The notes: generated by a model not told the origin, from the sequence alone. 64,000 nt of DNA from Bifidobacterium erythrocebi (GCF_012932675.1 NZ_JAAIIF010000003.1:33122-97121); one strand, 5' to 3'. Positions 24,588 through 33,528 are shown, counted from the stretch's first letter. Numbers and translations: made by a program.

Positions 24588-26492
24588 TCAGTTCTCGCTG
24601 GCGGCGGTTACGGGCTCGCCGGTAACGGTGTCGTCGCGCAACGGCTTGATGCCGGGCATGTACGTTACGTCATCGTTGGAGGCGCCGGCGGCGACCATCG
24701 GCCACACCATGGCGTCCTTCCACACGCGGAAGTCGATCAGCACCGGACGGTCGTTGATCTCATTGGCCTTCTTGATGCATTCGACGGCCTCGTCCTTGGT
24801 GAACGCGCGCATGCCGACGCAGCCGTAGGCTTCGGCCAGCTTGACGAAATCGGGCACTTCGACGGGCATGTTGCCGTCGGCTTCCAGCTTCGCGCCGTCC
24901 TCGCCGTGCGCTTCGCCGTCAAGCAGGTTGGTGGCGGAATAGTGCTGGTCGTAGAACAGCGTCTGCCACTGGCGGACCATGCCGTACACGGAATTGTTCA
25001 GCAGGGCGATCTTCACCGGGGTGTGGTCGAAGAATGCGGAGGCCAGCTCTTCGGAGGTCATCTGGAAGGAGCCGTCGCCGTCGATCAGCCAGACCGGGCG
25101 ACCCTTGCCGCCTACGGCGGCACCGATGGCTGCCGGCAGGCCATAGCCCATGGTGCCCAGACCGCCGGAGGTCATCCAGGAGTTCGGACGCTTGAAGTCG
25201 ATGAGCTGCGCGGCCCACATCTGATGCTGGCCCACGCCGGTCACCCACAGCGTATCGTCCGCAGCCTGGTCGGACAGCTGCCTGACCACCCATTGCGGTG
25301 CGAGCGAGCCGTCCGTGGGCTCCTCCCACTTGAGCGGGTACTTGGTGCGCCATTCATCGATGGCGTTCCACCATGGCTTCAGGTTCGGCTTGCCGTGAAT
25401 GGCCTGGGAGCGTTCGATCTCCGGGATCAGGTCCTTGAGCACGGTGGCCACGTCGCCCACGATCGGCACGTCCGGCTGACGGTTCTTGCCGATCTCGGCC
25501 GGGTCGATGTCGATATGGATCACGCGGGCGGCCGGGGCGAACGCGTCGAGCTTGCCGGTCACACGGTCGTCGAAGCGTGCGCCGATGGTGACAAGCAGGT
25601 CGCAGCGCTGCACGGCGCCGGTCGCGGCGATGGTGCCGTGCATGCCGAGCATGCCGAGCACCTTCGGATCGGAGTCGGGCACGACGCCACGGGCCGGAAG
25701 CGTGGTGACGATCGGCGCATCGGTCAGATCAGCGAGCTGCTTGATCAGGTCGCCGGCCTTGGAACGGACCGCGCCGCCGCCCACGTACAGCACCGGGCGG
25801 TAGGACTGCGAGAACAGCTTGGCCGCGTCGGACAGCACATGGCCGTGGGCCTTGGTGGTCGGATTGTAACCGGGCAGGATCATGCGCTGCGGCCACGAAT
25901 AGTACATGTTGCCGGTCTGTGCGGTCTTGGTCACGTCAACCACGACCGGGCCGGGGCGGCCGGAATTGGCCACATAGTAGGCTTCGGTGAGCACGCGCGG
26001 AATGTCCTGCGCGTTGGTCACCAGGTAGGAGTGCTTCACCATCGGGTAGGTGGCGCCCACGATATCGGCTTCCTGGAAGGCGTCGGTGCCGATGGCGTTC
26101 ACGCCCACCTGGCCGGTGATGACGACCAGCGGGACGGAGTCCATGTTCGCATCGGCGATCGGGGTGATCATGTTGGTCGCGCCCGGGCCGGAGGTGACGA
26201 TGCACACGCCCACCTTGCCGGTGGTCAGGGCATAGCCTTCGGCCGCGTGGCCGGCGGCCTGCTCGTGACGCATCAGCATGAAGTGGAACTTCGTATCGTC
26301 CTTGATTTCGTCGTATACCGGAAGGATCGCACCGCCCGGCACGCCGAACACGTCTTCGACGCCCAGGTCTTCCAGTGAACGGACCAGCGCCTGCGCGCCG
26401 GTCATCTTTTCGCCATCGGTGATGGTCTGCGTTTCGTCGTGCGGCTCCTTGGGCACGGCGCTGAATGCCTGCAGAGGGGTAGGTAAGGCCAT
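24588..26492 (-). CDS. ilvB: acetolactate synthase large (catalytic) subunit
   Basis: A ThDP- and FAD-dependent enzyme that condenses two pyruvate to acetolactate, or pyruvate and 2-oxobutyrate, as the first common step to valine, leucine and isoleucine. The 634-aa product has the N-terminal Pyr domain with catalytic Glu in FMLMRHEQAAGHAAEGYA, the FAD-binding middle domain (GARFDDRVTGKLDAFAP), and the C-terminal PP domain with GDGSFQMTSEEL and N-N (ALLNNSVYGMVRQWQ). The ATG at 26492 has GAGAGGA just upstream. The frame stays open 54 codons upstream through a large hairpin, but that part has no AHAS homology. Confidence 0.95.
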   Translation of the reverse strand: MALPTPLQAFSAVPKEPHDETQTITDGEKMTGAQALVRSLEDLGVEDVFGVPGGAILPVYDEIKDDTKFHFMLMRHEQAAGHAAEGYALTTGKVGVCIVTSGPGATNMITPIADANMDSVPLVVITGQVGVNAIGTDAFQEADIVGATYPMVKHSYLVTNAQDIPRVLTEAYYVANSGRPGPVVVDVTKTAQTGNMYYSWPQRMILPGYNPTTKAHGHVLSDAAKLFSQSYRPVLYVGGGAVRSKAGDLIKQLADLTDAPIVTTLPARGVVPDSDPKVLGMLGMHGTIAATGAVQRCDLLVTIGARFDDRVTGKLDAFAPAARVIHIDIDPAEIGKNRQPDVPIVGDVATVLKDLIPEIERSQAIHGKPNLKPWWNAIDEWRTKYPLKWEEPTDGSLAPQWVVRQLSDQAADDTLWVTGVGQHQMWAAQLIDFKRPNSWMTSGGLGTMGYGLPAAIGAAVGGKGRPVWLIDGDGSFQMTSEELASAFFDHTPVKIALLNNSVYGMVRQWQTLFYDQHYSATNLLDGEAHGEDGAKLEADGNMPVEVPDFVKLAEAYGCVGMRAFTKDEAVECIKKANEINDRPVLIDFRVWKDAMVWPMVAAGASNDDVTYMPGIKPLRDDTVTGEPVTAASEN

Positions 26493-26592
26493 TGTTCCTC
26501 TCACATCTCTTGATTCTTTGGTCCTTGCGCCGCCGGCTTGTGGCCGGTACTGCGCGCTTTGTTTTCCCAGTCTATTCAAAGAGCCAACATTT

Positions 26593-26654
26593 GTGATATG
26601 CGGTTTACGGTATGGACATCCGAACCGGGTGCCATGCCGCAAACCGCACATCAC
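26593..26654. repeat. 62-nt nearly perfect hairpin upstream of ilvB
   Basis: The sequence from GTGATATGCGGTTT (26593) to AAACCGCACATCAC (26654) folds on itself along almost its whole length. The outer 14 bp have one mismatch; an inner GGTATGG/CCATGCC stem and an apical CATCCG/CGGGTG stem continue it to a 3-nt loop. A smaller palindrome CGGGA-AA-TCCCG lies at 26669-26680. It occupies the 210-bp leader between rnc and ilvB. There is no T-run on either side. It may be an attenuator-like element or a mobile extragenic palindrome. Confidence 0.8.
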
Positions 26655-26702
26655 TGGGAAAGATCTATCGGGAAATCCCGAGAAAGACTGAGGGAAGCGA
26701 TA

Positions 26703-27443
26703 TCAGCCGAGCTTCTTCCAAGCGGCCGCCGCGGCCGCCAGCTGCGCCTTGCGCTTGGATGTTCCCTTGCCCACGCCCAGGATCTCGTCATCGTCGCCCA
26801 GCGAGACGCGGGCGGTGAAGACCTGTGCGTATTCCGGCCCGGAAACCGCCATGTGGTACACCGGCTCGCCCTTGCCAAGGTGATGCGCCTTCACCGTCAG
26901 CGAGGTCTTCCAATCCAATGCCGGGCCTTCGGTGGCGACTTCGGCCAGCGTATCGTCGATCAGACGATGCACCACCTTGCGTGCGCCGTCGATGCCGTGC
27001 TCCAGGAACGTGGCGCCGATCAGCGATTCCACGATGTCGCACAGGATGGAGCTTTTCTGCGCTCCGCCTTGTGCCGCCTCGCCGCGGCCGAGCAGAATGT
27101 ACGGCTCCACGTGCAGCTTGGTGCGTGCGATGGCGCTCAAAGCCTCTTCGCTGACCGCCTTGGCGCGCATCTTCGCCAGCTCGCCCTCGCTCATGTCCGG
27201 GTGCAGGCGGAACAACGTTTCGGTGGACACGAGTTCCAGCACGGCGTCGCCGAGGAATTCAAGACGTTCATAATGCTTGACGCCGGGGTGTTCGTGCGCG
27301 AAGGAACGATGGGTGAGCGCCTGGACCAGCAGGTCGGGGCTGATGGTGGTGCCGAGCGCTTCCAGAAGCTCGTTCGCTGCCGGCTGGCTGCCGTCGTTGT
27401 GGTAGGTGCGTGTGGTGGACTTGTGCCGTGCTTCGTCTGTCAT
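26703..27443 (-). CDS. rnc: ribonuclease III
   Basis: Cleaves double-stranded RNA, processes the 30S rRNA precursor and some mRNAs. The 246-aa product has the catalytic signature ERLEFLGDAVL (59-69), the second acidic site DIVESLIGATFLE, and a C-terminal dsRNA-binding domain (about 175-246) ending GKGTSKRKAQLAAAAAAWKKL. It follows rpmF with a terminator between them. Large dsRNA hairpins in its own downstream leader region are potential substrates. Confidence 0.95.
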   Translation of the reverse strand: MTDEARHKSTTRTYHNDGSQPAANELLEALGTTISPDLLVQALTHRSFAHEHPGVKHYERLEFLGDAVLELVSTETLFRLHPDMSEGELAKMRAKAVSEEALSAIARTKLHVEPYILLGRGEAAQGGAQKSSILCDIVESLIGATFLEHGIDGARKVVHRLIDDTLAEVATEGPALDWKTSLTVKAHHLGKGEPVYHMAVSGPEYAQVFTARVSLGDDDEILGVGKGTSKRKAQLAAAAAAWKKLG

Positions 27444-27490
27444 GGTTCTCTATCTTCTGCTTCCTGGATATGAACAATTCCTGGGATATG

Positions 27491-27522
27491 AAAAGCCCCG
27501 CCACCCGTCGATGGCAGGGCTT
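27491..27522 (-). terminator. intrinsic terminator after rpmF
   Basis: On the minus strand AAGCCC-TGCCA ... TGGCGGGGCTT forms a stem with one mismatch and is followed by TTTTC. It would end or attenuate the coaD-to-rpmF transcript before rnc. Confidence 0.8.
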
Positions 27523-27545
27523 CAATCATGCTTGTCCAGCGTTGC

Positions 27546-27740
27546 TCACTTGGTGTGAACCGACTGGATAGCCTCACGGTAGACGCGGCCGCGGAAAGAA
27601 CCGCAGCTCGGGCAGGCCATGTGCGGCAGGGCCGGAGCGCCACAGTTCGGGCAGGTCACGGTAGCCGTAGCGGTCGCCTTCCAGTTCGCGCGACGCGAAT
27701 GAGTGTTGGCGCGCGAGGTCTTGTACTTAGGCAGTGCCAT
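27546..27740 (-). CDS. rpmF: 50S ribosomal protein bL32
   Basis: A 64-aa large-subunit protein. It starts [20 protein letters not shown] and carries the zinc-binding pairs CPNC and CPSC (about 30-46), so this is the C+ zinc form. It follows the DUF177 gene, the near-universal bacterial arrangement. Confidence 0.97.
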   Translation of the reverse strand: MALPKYKTSRANTHSRRANWKATATATVTCPNCGAPALPHMACPSCGSFRGRVYREAIQSVHTK

Positions 27741-27849
27741 TTCAGTATCCTCTGTTTCGTTCGAACATTTGAGCTTAAGCGTTCAGTACTTTAACGCAAC
27801 GTGCGTACAAATGCCCGGTGCGGGCATATGCGTGCACGCGTGTCGCCCG

Positions 27850-28446
27850 TCAGTCCTGCTGCTCGCGTTCCAGTTTCGCCTTGAGATCGGCCAGTCCGGC
27901 GAATCGGATGTCGGTCGTCTCATGCCTATGGTCGGGGTTCTCGTTGAGATCCACGCCGCACTGGGAGCACAGGCCGCGGCAGTCATCGCGGCACAGCGGC
28001 TGCAGGGGCAGCTCGTCTACCAGCGTGTCGCGCAGCAGCGCCTCGAGATTGGCGAAGGCGCCGTTGTCGAGCAGCGGGTAGGAGTCCTCGGATTCCTCCT
28101 CGCCGGCGATGATGTCCACCTCGTCCTGCTGCTTGCGGTTGTCGCGTTCGTCCTGGTAGGGGAAGAACACGGTGACATGCGTGGACCAGTCGCGCGTGAT
28201 GGGCTTGAGGCAGCGGGTGCATTCGGCGTGCACGGGGGCGTTGATGGTGGCGTTGAGGATCAGGCCGTCCACGATCGAGTCGAACGTTCCGCTGACGTGT
28301 ACGGGCTCGCCTTCCTTGACGCCGATGATGTCGTCGCCGATGCCGCTGGGTGCGGGGAAATCGTCATCGATCGGCTTGGACTGGCCTGCACGCGACGCGA
28401 CCTGTGCGACGGGTACGGTCCAGGGGGAATTCTCGATATGTGGCAT
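27850..28446 (-). CDS. yceD: DUF177 (YceD) family protein, 23S rRNA accumulation factor
   Basis: YceD proteins are needed for normal 23S rRNA levels in several bacteria, and the gene is almost always next to rpmF. The 198-aa product has the conserved cysteine motifs CTRCLKP (about 83-89) and CRDDCRGLCSQCG (about 158-170). The ATG at 28446 has GGAGG nine bases upstream, inside the end of the preceding gene; the gap to that stop is only 4 bp, so the genes are coupled. Confidence 0.92.
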   Translation of the reverse strand: MPHIENSPWTVPVAQVASRAGQSKPIDDDFPAPSGIGDDIIGVKEGEPVHVSGTFDSIVDGLILNATINAPVHAECTRCLKPITRDWSTHVTVFFPYQDERDNRKQQDEVDIIAGEEESEDSYPLLDNGAFANLEALLRDTLVDELPLQPLCRDDCRGLCSQCGVDLNENPDHRHETTDIRFAGLADLKAKLEREQQD

Positions 28447-28450
28447 GGGT

Positions 28451-29377
28451 TCAGGCCTCCGGGTAGTCGTTCTGGTCAACGTGCGGAAGCTGGTCGGCTG
28501 CGGCGCGCTGGCGTTCGTGCAGCACATTCAGACCGGCATCCACATCGCTGGTGAGTTTAGTCAATTGCTGGCGCAGACCCTCCATTACCTTGGCGGAGTA
28601 GTCGTCGGCACCTTGCGTGAGGTGATCGGCCTTGGCCTGTGCCGTGTTCAGGATGGCACGCGCCTTCTGCCTTGCCAGGTCGGTCACGTTCTCCTGGCCG
28701 GCGAGGAACTGCGCCTGGTCGTTGGCTTCCTTGATGGTGTCGGCGGCACGGCTCTGCGCGGAGGCGACGATGGCGTTGGCCTGGGTCTGGGCGCTTTCCA
28801 GACGGCGTTCCGCCTCGCGCATCAGCGCGGACGCGCGTTCGAGCTGCACCGGCAGCATCTTCTTCAGCTCGTCCAGGTTGGTCATCAGCGCATCGCGGTC
28901 GACCTTCACCAGGCCGGGGGAGAAGAACCCGCCCTTGGCCTCGTTCAGCGTGTCCTCCAGCTTGCCGATCACATCGTAGACGGTGGTGAACTCCTCGTGG
29001 CTCTGTTCCTCGGCGGTGGGGGTGTCCCTCAGGTCGGGCAGCGGGAACGGGGACTTGAAGTTCGGCGTGGCGGAAGACTGGTCGTCATCGGTGAACTGCG
29101 CCTGCGCCGCCACGGTCTCCTCCAGCGGTGCCGATGCCGCCGTCGGTGCGGGTGCCGGTGCCGGTTCGGCATAGGCTCCGGTGGGCTGCGCGGCCTGGCC
29201 GCCCTGGGTGGGCATGGGCGCGGATGCCGGCGCTGCCGTCGGTGCCGGTGCCGGGGGCATGGGGGCGCTTCCCGTCGGCGCTGGATTCGCGTTCGCGACG
29301 TTCGCCGCGCCGGCCACGTTCTCGCCGGTCAGATCCACATATCCGGTCGGATGTTCGACATCGTTCTGGTCACTCAT
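28451..29377 (-). CDS. DivIVA/SepIVA-like coiled-coil protein
   Basis: A 308-aa protein. Residues 1-130 are Pro/Ala-rich and probably disordered; the rest (about 130-300) is a long heptad-type coiled coil with repeats such as [19 protein letters not shown], typical of DivIVA-domain proteins. The location between coaD and DUF177 is that of mycobacterial sepIVA, an essential septation and polar-growth factor, so a role in septum or envelope synthesis is inferred from synteny. It overlaps coaD by 8 bp. The long Pro/Ala N-terminus is not a feature of mycobacterial SepIVA. Confidence 0.8.
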   Translation of the reverse strand: MSDQNDVEHPTGYVDLTGENVAGAANVANANPAPTGSAPMPPAPAPTAAPASAPMPTQGGQAAQPTGAYAEPAPAPAPTAASAPLEETVAAQAQFTDDDQSSATPNFKSPFPLPDLRDTPTAEEQSHEEFTTVYDVIGKLEDTLNEAKGGFFSPGLVKVDRDALMTNLDELKKMLPVQLERASALMREAERRLESAQTQANAIVASAQSRAADTIKEANDQAQFLAGQENVTDLARQKARAILNTAQAKADHLTQGADDYSAKVMEGLRQQLTKLTSDVDAGLNVLHERQRAAADQLPHVDQNDYPEA

Positions 29378-29870
29378 GGGAAGTCCTTTCCTTATGTAAC
29401 GCCTCGTTCAACATCGGCACCACGCAATCGGGCACCATTCCGGTCACGTCGCCGCCATGGCGGGCCACATCCTTGACGATGGAGCTCGAAATATGCTCCA
29501 GCACGGGGTTCGCCGGCAGGAACAGCGTCTCGATGCCGGCGATCTGGCGGTTCACCAGGGCCATGCCCAGTTCCGCCTCATAATCGCCGTTCTGACGCAG
29601 GCCCTTCACGATCACCGTGGCACCCACCTGCTTGCAATAGTCCGTGATCAGTCCGTCGGTGAACGAGACGACCACGTTTTCGCAGCCGCGTTCCGCCAAT
29701 GCGCGGCGGATGATATCCACGCGGGTCTGCGCAGAAAACATCGGTGTTTTGGCTGCGTTCACCGCCACTACCACATGCACTTCGTCGAAGAAACGCGTGC
29801 TGCGTTCGATTACGTCAAGATGTCCGGCGGTCACGGGGTCGAACGAGCCGGGGCATACTGCTTTGGTCAT
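29370..29870 (-). CDS. coaD: phosphopantetheine adenylyltransferase
   Basis: Transfers AMP to 4'-phosphopantetheine to make dephospho-CoA, the fourth step of CoA synthesis. The 166-aa product has the nucleotidyltransferase motif [14 protein letters not shown] (TxGH type, about 8-21) and the C-terminal [15 protein letters not shown]. The ATG at 29870 gives the conserved start [12 protein letters not shown]. It is the first gene of a minus-strand run through sepIVA-like, yceD and rpmF. Confidence 0.96.
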   Translation of the reverse strand: MTKAVCPGSFDPVTAGHLDVIERSTRFFDEVHVVVAVNAAKTPMFSAQTRVDIIRRALAERGCENVVVSFTDGLITDYCKQVGATVIVKGLRQNGDYEAELGMALVNRQIAGIETLFLPANPVLEHISSSIVKDVARHGGDVTGMVPDCVVPMLNEALHKERTSHE

Positions 29871-29980
29871 AGGAACAAGCCTACCTCTTCGTATGGCAAG
29901 AAATGGCGCATCGCGGCGCGCATACAGGAAAACATTATGATGGGAACGGATTGATCGAACGCGTGAAGGAGCACATCGCA

Positions 29981-30265
29981 ATGAACACGTATCTCAACAG
30001 CGGCGACCCGCAGTCCACGCCGGATTCCGGCGCGGGCACCTCGGTGCTGGAACGTCCCGAGGTCAAGGAGGAGACGCAGCGCTCCGATAACGGCGACGCG
30101 GACCGTTACGCGCACTACGTTTCGAAGGACCGCATCGCCGAATCGCGCATGACCGGCCGCCCGGTCGTGGCGCTGTGCGGCAAGATCTGGGTGCCGAAGC
30201 ACGACCCCTCCCAGTACCCGGTGTGCCCGGACTGCAAGCGCATCTACGAGGAGATGTTCCGCTAA
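29981..30265 (+). CDS. DUF3039 domain protein
   Basis: A 94-aa actinobacterial protein of unknown function. The conserved block [31 protein letters not shown] and [14 protein letters not shown] fills the C-terminal two thirds; three cysteines (one plus CPDC) could bind zinc. GAAGGAG lies nine bases before the ATG at 29981. It is divergent from coaD, with 110 bp between the starts. Confidence 0.88.
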   Translation: MNTYLNSGDPQSTPDSGAGTSVLERPEVKEETQRSDNGDADRYAHYVSKDRIAESRMTGRPVVALCGKIWVPKHDPSQYPVCPDCKRIYEEMFR

Positions 30266-30311
30266 GCGGTGTGGGGGAGTCGGGTCGGGCAGACCCGGTG
30301 ACCCCGGTAGT

Positions 30312-30373
30312 ACGTAAACGAGGCCCGTACCCGTCCGCGCGTTCAGCGGGATAGGCACGGGCCTCGCTTACGT
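30312..30373. terminator. long hairpin between DUF3039 and aldo-keto reductase genes
   Basis: Arms 30312-30328 (ACGTAAACGAGGCCCGT) and 30357-30373 pair at 16 of 17 positions; CCCG and CGGG inside the loop can extend the structure. It lies between convergent genes and probably terminates both. Confidence 0.7.
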
Positions 30374-30436
30374 CTGTATGCGCGTGCACTAGTAGGCGCG
30401 TACGGTGTGTACGGTGCGTGCAGACGTGGGGCCGAT

Positions 30437-31447
30437 TCAGCGCTGGGAGATCTCGTCGATGCGGGCAAGCTCCTCGTCGCTGAAATCGGTGTTGCGCAGC
30501 GCGCCGATATTGTCCAGGATCTGCTGCGGCTTCGAGGCGCCGGCCAGCACGGACGTGACCGCACCGTCATGCAGCAGCCAGGCCAGCGACATCTCGGCCA
30601 GCGTCTGGCCACGTTCGACGGCGATGTCGTTCAGCTCGCGGATCTGCTGCAAACGTTCCGGCGTCAACGCGGAATCCTTCAGGAACCGCGGGTCAACCGC
30701 AATGCGGCTGTCGGCGGGAATGCCGTCGAGATAACGGTTCGTGAGCAGACCCTGGGCCAGCGGCGAGAACGTGATCAGCCCCTTGCCCAACCGCTTGGCG
30801 GTCTCCTTCAGGCCATTGTGCTCCACCGTACGGTCGAAGATGTTGTAGCGGTTCTGATTGATGATGAACGGCACATGCAGCTCGTCAAGGATCGCGCTCG
30901 CCTTCTCCAGCGTCGGGCCGTCATAGTTGCTCAGGCCCACGTACAGCGCCTTGCCCTGCTGCACGGCGGTCGCCAGCGCGCCCATGGTCTCTTCGAGCGG
31001 GGTGTCCGGATCCATGCGGTGATGGTAGAAGATGTCCACGTAGTCGAGGCCGAGGCGTTCGAGGCTCTGGTCCAGCGAGGCAAGCAGGTACTTGCGCGAA
31101 CCCAGGTCACCGTAAGGTCCTTCCCACATCTCGTAGCCGGCCTTGGTGCTCACGATGAGCTCGTCGCGGTGATGGCCGAAGTATTCGCGCAGCAGTCTGC
31201 CGCAGTTGCGCTCGGCGCGGCCGGGCTCCGGGCCGTAGTTGTTGGCCAGGTCGAAGTGCGTGATGCCGTTGTCGAAGGCGGTGAACACGAGCTGTTTCAT
31301 GTGCTCGTACGGCGTCAGGTCGCCGAAGTTGTGCCAGAATCCGAGCGAGATCGCGGGCAGTTTGAGCCCGGACTTGCCGCAGCGGTTGTAGGTCATGCTG
31401 TTGTAGCGGTCGGGCGATGGCGTATAGGTAATGGTCGGTTCGAACAT
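30437..31447 (-). CDS. aldo/keto reductase, YghZ (L-glyceraldehyde 3-phosphate reductase) type
   Basis: An NADPH-dependent (beta/alpha)8 oxidoreductase of 336 aa. It is close to E. coli YghZ (AKR14A) along its length: RYNSMTYNRCGKSGLKLPAISLG, FDLANNYGPEPGRAE with catalytic Tyr, VSTKAGY with Lys, and YVDIFYHHR with His. YghZ reduces methylglyoxal and L-glyceraldehyde 3-phosphate, so detoxification of reactive carbonyls is likely. A MerR-family gene is divergently transcribed 124 bp away with a palindrome between, suggesting aldehyde-responsive control. Confidence 0.9.
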   Translation of the reverse strand: MFEPTITYTPSPDRYNSMTYNRCGKSGLKLPAISLGFWHNFGDLTPYEHMKQLVFTAFDNGITHFDLANNYGPEPGRAERNCGRLLREYFGHHRDELIVSTKAGYEMWEGPYGDLGSRKYLLASLDQSLERLGLDYVDIFYHHRMDPDTPLEETMGALATAVQQGKALYVGLSNYDGPTLEKASAILDELHVPFIINQNRYNIFDRTVEHNGLKETAKRLGKGLITFSPLAQGLLTNRYLDGIPADSRIAVDPRFLKDSALTPERLQQIRELNDIAVERGQTLAEMSLAWLLHDGAVTSVLAGASKPQQILDNIGALRNTDFSDEELARIDEISQR

Positions 31448-31500
31448 AGGATCTCCTCATTGGGCTGATATGTTGTTGGTCCGATTCCATATCCTCACAC

Positions 31501-31516
31501 TTCAAGTACACTTGAA
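31501..31516. promoter_or_regulatory. MerR-type operator between the reductase and merR genes
   Basis: TTCAAGT-AC-ACTTGAA is a perfect 7-2-7 inverted repeat, of the form bound by MerR-family aldehyde/reductase regulators. It lies 55 bp before the merR ATG and 53 bp before the reductase start. Confidence 0.65.
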
Positions 31517-31571
31517 CGCAACCATGGCGCCAAGGTGGCGTGTCAGAGCGGAGAGCGGAAACGGAGGAGTA

Positions 31572-31997
31572 ATGGGATACGGTATTCGCGAGGTCGCCGA
31601 ACGGTTCGGCATGCAGACGTCGACGTTGCGCTATTACGAGGAACAGGGCCTGCTGACCGATGTGCCGCGCAACGCCAACGGGCAGCGCGAATACGAGGAA
31701 CGGCACATCAGCCGGCTGAAGGCGATCTGCTGCTTCAAGAACGCCGGCATGACCATCGACGACCTGCGCAAGTTCTTCGTCTACGAGCAGAACGAGCCGG
31801 AGCATATCGACGAGATCCTGGAATTGCTGGAATCACGGCGCAAGGCGCTGGACGAGCAGCGCCGCGCGCTTGATGAGGCGGCCATGCAGGTGCAGCGCAA
31901 ACTGCATTATTACGGCGGTATCAAACAGTCGTTGGAACGCAACGAACCGCTTCCCGATTGGAACGACTACAAGAACCGCGTCTACGACATCGGGTGA
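31572..31997 (+). CDS. MerR-family transcriptional regulator
   Basis: A 141-aa regulator: winged HTH (IREVAERFGMQTSTLRYYEEQGLL, about 5-27, then RNANGQREY) and a C-terminal dimerisation coiled coil. No conserved metal-binding Cys pair is present; one Cys pair (ICCF) lies in the linker and could be redox- or aldehyde-sensing. GGAGG is placed just before the ATG at 31572. It probably controls the divergent aldo-keto reductase and itself. Confidence 0.88.
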   Translation: MGYGIREVAERFGMQTSTLRYYEEQGLLTDVPRNANGQREYEERHISRLKAICCFKNAGMTIDDLRKFFVYEQNEPEHIDEILELLESRRKALDEQRRALDEAAMQVQRKLHYYGGIKQSLERNEPLPDWNDYKNRVYDIG

Positions 31998-32073
31998 TAG
32001 GCATTGGGCGGCGGTGCCCGGATGACGGGTTTCGTACTACGAACTGGGAGAGCGGCGATAAGAATAAGAAAGA

Positions 32074-32101
32074 CCGACCACCGCAGTGGCGCGGCAGTCG
32101 G
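32074..32101. terminator. hairpin between merR and pncB
   Basis: CCGAC-CA-CCGC pairs with GCGG-CA-GTCGG around AGTGGC. It is located between convergent merR and pncB. Confidence 0.6.
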
Positions 32102-32159
32102 CCTTCCGGCTTCGATGCAAATGACTCGTGCGTGACGAAACCGCCTATATAAAAATCGC

Positions 32160-33482
32160 CTACAGTACGGTGATCTCGGTCGGAATCACCGGATCGCCCT
32201 TCATCAGGCTCTGCGCGGTGATCGGCAGCTCGTTCAACGCCGCGGCACGGTAGTCGTGCGCGCGCATGATCGCATCATGACCCTGCCAGCTGGAATCGAT
32301 CTGACCGTGGTCGACGTAATCCACCAGCAGATCCTTCCAACCCTCATCCGGCGTATAGCCGGCGAGCTTGTCTTCGGAACCGGAGATCACGTGCTCGGCC
32401 TCGGCCAGATTGTATTCGTAGGAACGGTAGGCGAGCTTGCGGCCCGGAGTGGTGGCCTTGTCCTTGCTCTTCTTCATGACCGGAGCCATCACGCCGTCCG
32501 CGCCCTCGCGCTCGGTGAGCTTGTACACCATGGCGCAGGTCGGAGCACCGGAACCGGTGACCAGCATGGTGCCCACGCCATAGGAATCGACCGGCGCGGT
32601 CTGCAGTGCGGCCAGCGCATACTCGTCCAGATCGTTGGTGACGGTGATGCGCGTGTTCGTGGCGCCCAGCGCGTCCAGCTGGTTACGCACGCGCTGCGCC
32701 AGGGAGGCGAGATCGCCGGAATCGATGCGTACGCCGCCCAGTTCGGGGCCCGCCACCTCGACGGCGGTCTTCACGGCCTCCTCGATGTTGTATGTGTCGA
32801 CCAGCAGCGTGGTGTTCTTGCCCAGTGCGGCGATCTGCGATTCGAAGGCGCTGCGCTCGTCGTCATGCACCAAGGTGAAGCAATGCGCCGCGGTGCCGAT
32901 GGCCTTCAGACCGTACAGCTGGGCCGCCAGCAGGTTCGCGGTGCCCTGGAAACCGCCGACCACGGCCGCACGCGCGGCGGCCACGGCCGACCATTCGTTG
33001 GTACGGCGTCCGCCCATATCCATGCACGGGCGGTTCTTCGCAGCGCTGACCATACGGCTCGCGGCCGAGGCGACCGCGGAATCGTAGTTCAGGATCGACA
33101 GCACCAGCGTCTCCAGCAGGGTGCATTCGCCGAACGTGCCCTCGATCTGCAGGATCGGGGAGTTCGGGAAGAACATCTCGCCTTCGCGGTAGCCCTTGAT
33201 CGAACCGGAGAAATGGAAGTTCTCCAGCCACTTGATGGTATCCGGGCTCACCACCTTGCGTTCGGCCAGGAACTTCAGATCCTCGTCGTCCAGATGGAAG
33301 TGCTCAAGCGCGTCGAGAATACGACCGGTGCCGGCGACCACGCCGTAGCGCCGACCGGCGGGAAGATGCCGGGTAAACACCTCGAACACGCACTTGCGGT
33401 CCGCCGTGCCGTCCCGCAGGCAGGCGTCCAGCATCGTGTACTCATACATGTCGGTCATAAGGGCCGGCGAATAATCCACCAT
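32160..33482 (-). CDS. pncB: nicotinate phosphoribosyltransferase
   Basis: Converts nicotinate and PRPP to nicotinate mononucleotide, the entry step of NAD salvage by the Preiss-Handler route. The 440-aa product starts MVDYSPALMTDMYEYTML, the conserved N-terminus with the substrate-binding Tyr motif, and has MGGRRTNEWSAVAAARAA and VRIDSGDLASLA. The ATG at 33482 is therefore preferred over a frame open 83 codons upstream that overlaps rph. An 11-bp tandem repeat in the promoter region may be its operator. Confidence 0.95.
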   Translation of the reverse strand: MVDYSPALMTDMYEYTMLDACLRDGTADRKCVFEVFTRHLPAGRRYGVVAGTGRILDALEHFHLDDEDLKFLAERKVVSPDTIKWLENFHFSGSIKGYREGEMFFPNSPILQIEGTFGECTLLETLVLSILNYDSAVASAASRMVSAAKNRPCMDMGGRRTNEWSAVAAARAAVVGGFQGTANLLAAQLYGLKAIGTAAHCFTLVHDDERSAFESQIAALGKNTTLLVDTYNIEEAVKTAVEVAGPELGGVRIDSGDLASLAQRVRNQLDALGATNTRITVTNDLDEYALAALQTAPVDSYGVGTMLVTGSGAPTCAMVYKLTEREGADGVMAPVMKKSKDKATTPGRKLAYRSYEYNLAEAEHVISGSEDKLAGYTPDEGWKDLLVDYVDHGQIDSSWQGHDAIMRAHDYRAAALNELPITAQSLMKGDPVIPTEITVL

Positions 33483-33506
33483 TCTTCTGTCCCGTCTCGT
33501 GGTGAC

Positions 33507-33528
33507 TAATAGGTAACCAATAGGTAAT
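33507..33528. repeat. 11-bp tandem repeat in the pncB/rph promoter region
   Basis: TAATAGGTAAC is followed directly by CAATAGGTAAT (9 of 11 identical). It sits 25 bp upstream of pncB and in the 160-bp divergent gap with rph. One helical turn apart, the copies could bind a regulator of NAD metabolism; this is inference. Confidence 0.5.

Noticed and set aside
23958..26378. Open frame of about 800 codons opposite ilvN and ilvB
   Set aside because: It has the same shadow composition and lies entirely over conserved AHAS genes.
26493..26702. T-box riboswitch or branched-chain leader peptide before ilvB
   Set aside because: No T-box TGGNACC motif was seen, and the in-frame upstream codons are not rich in Leu, Val or Ile.
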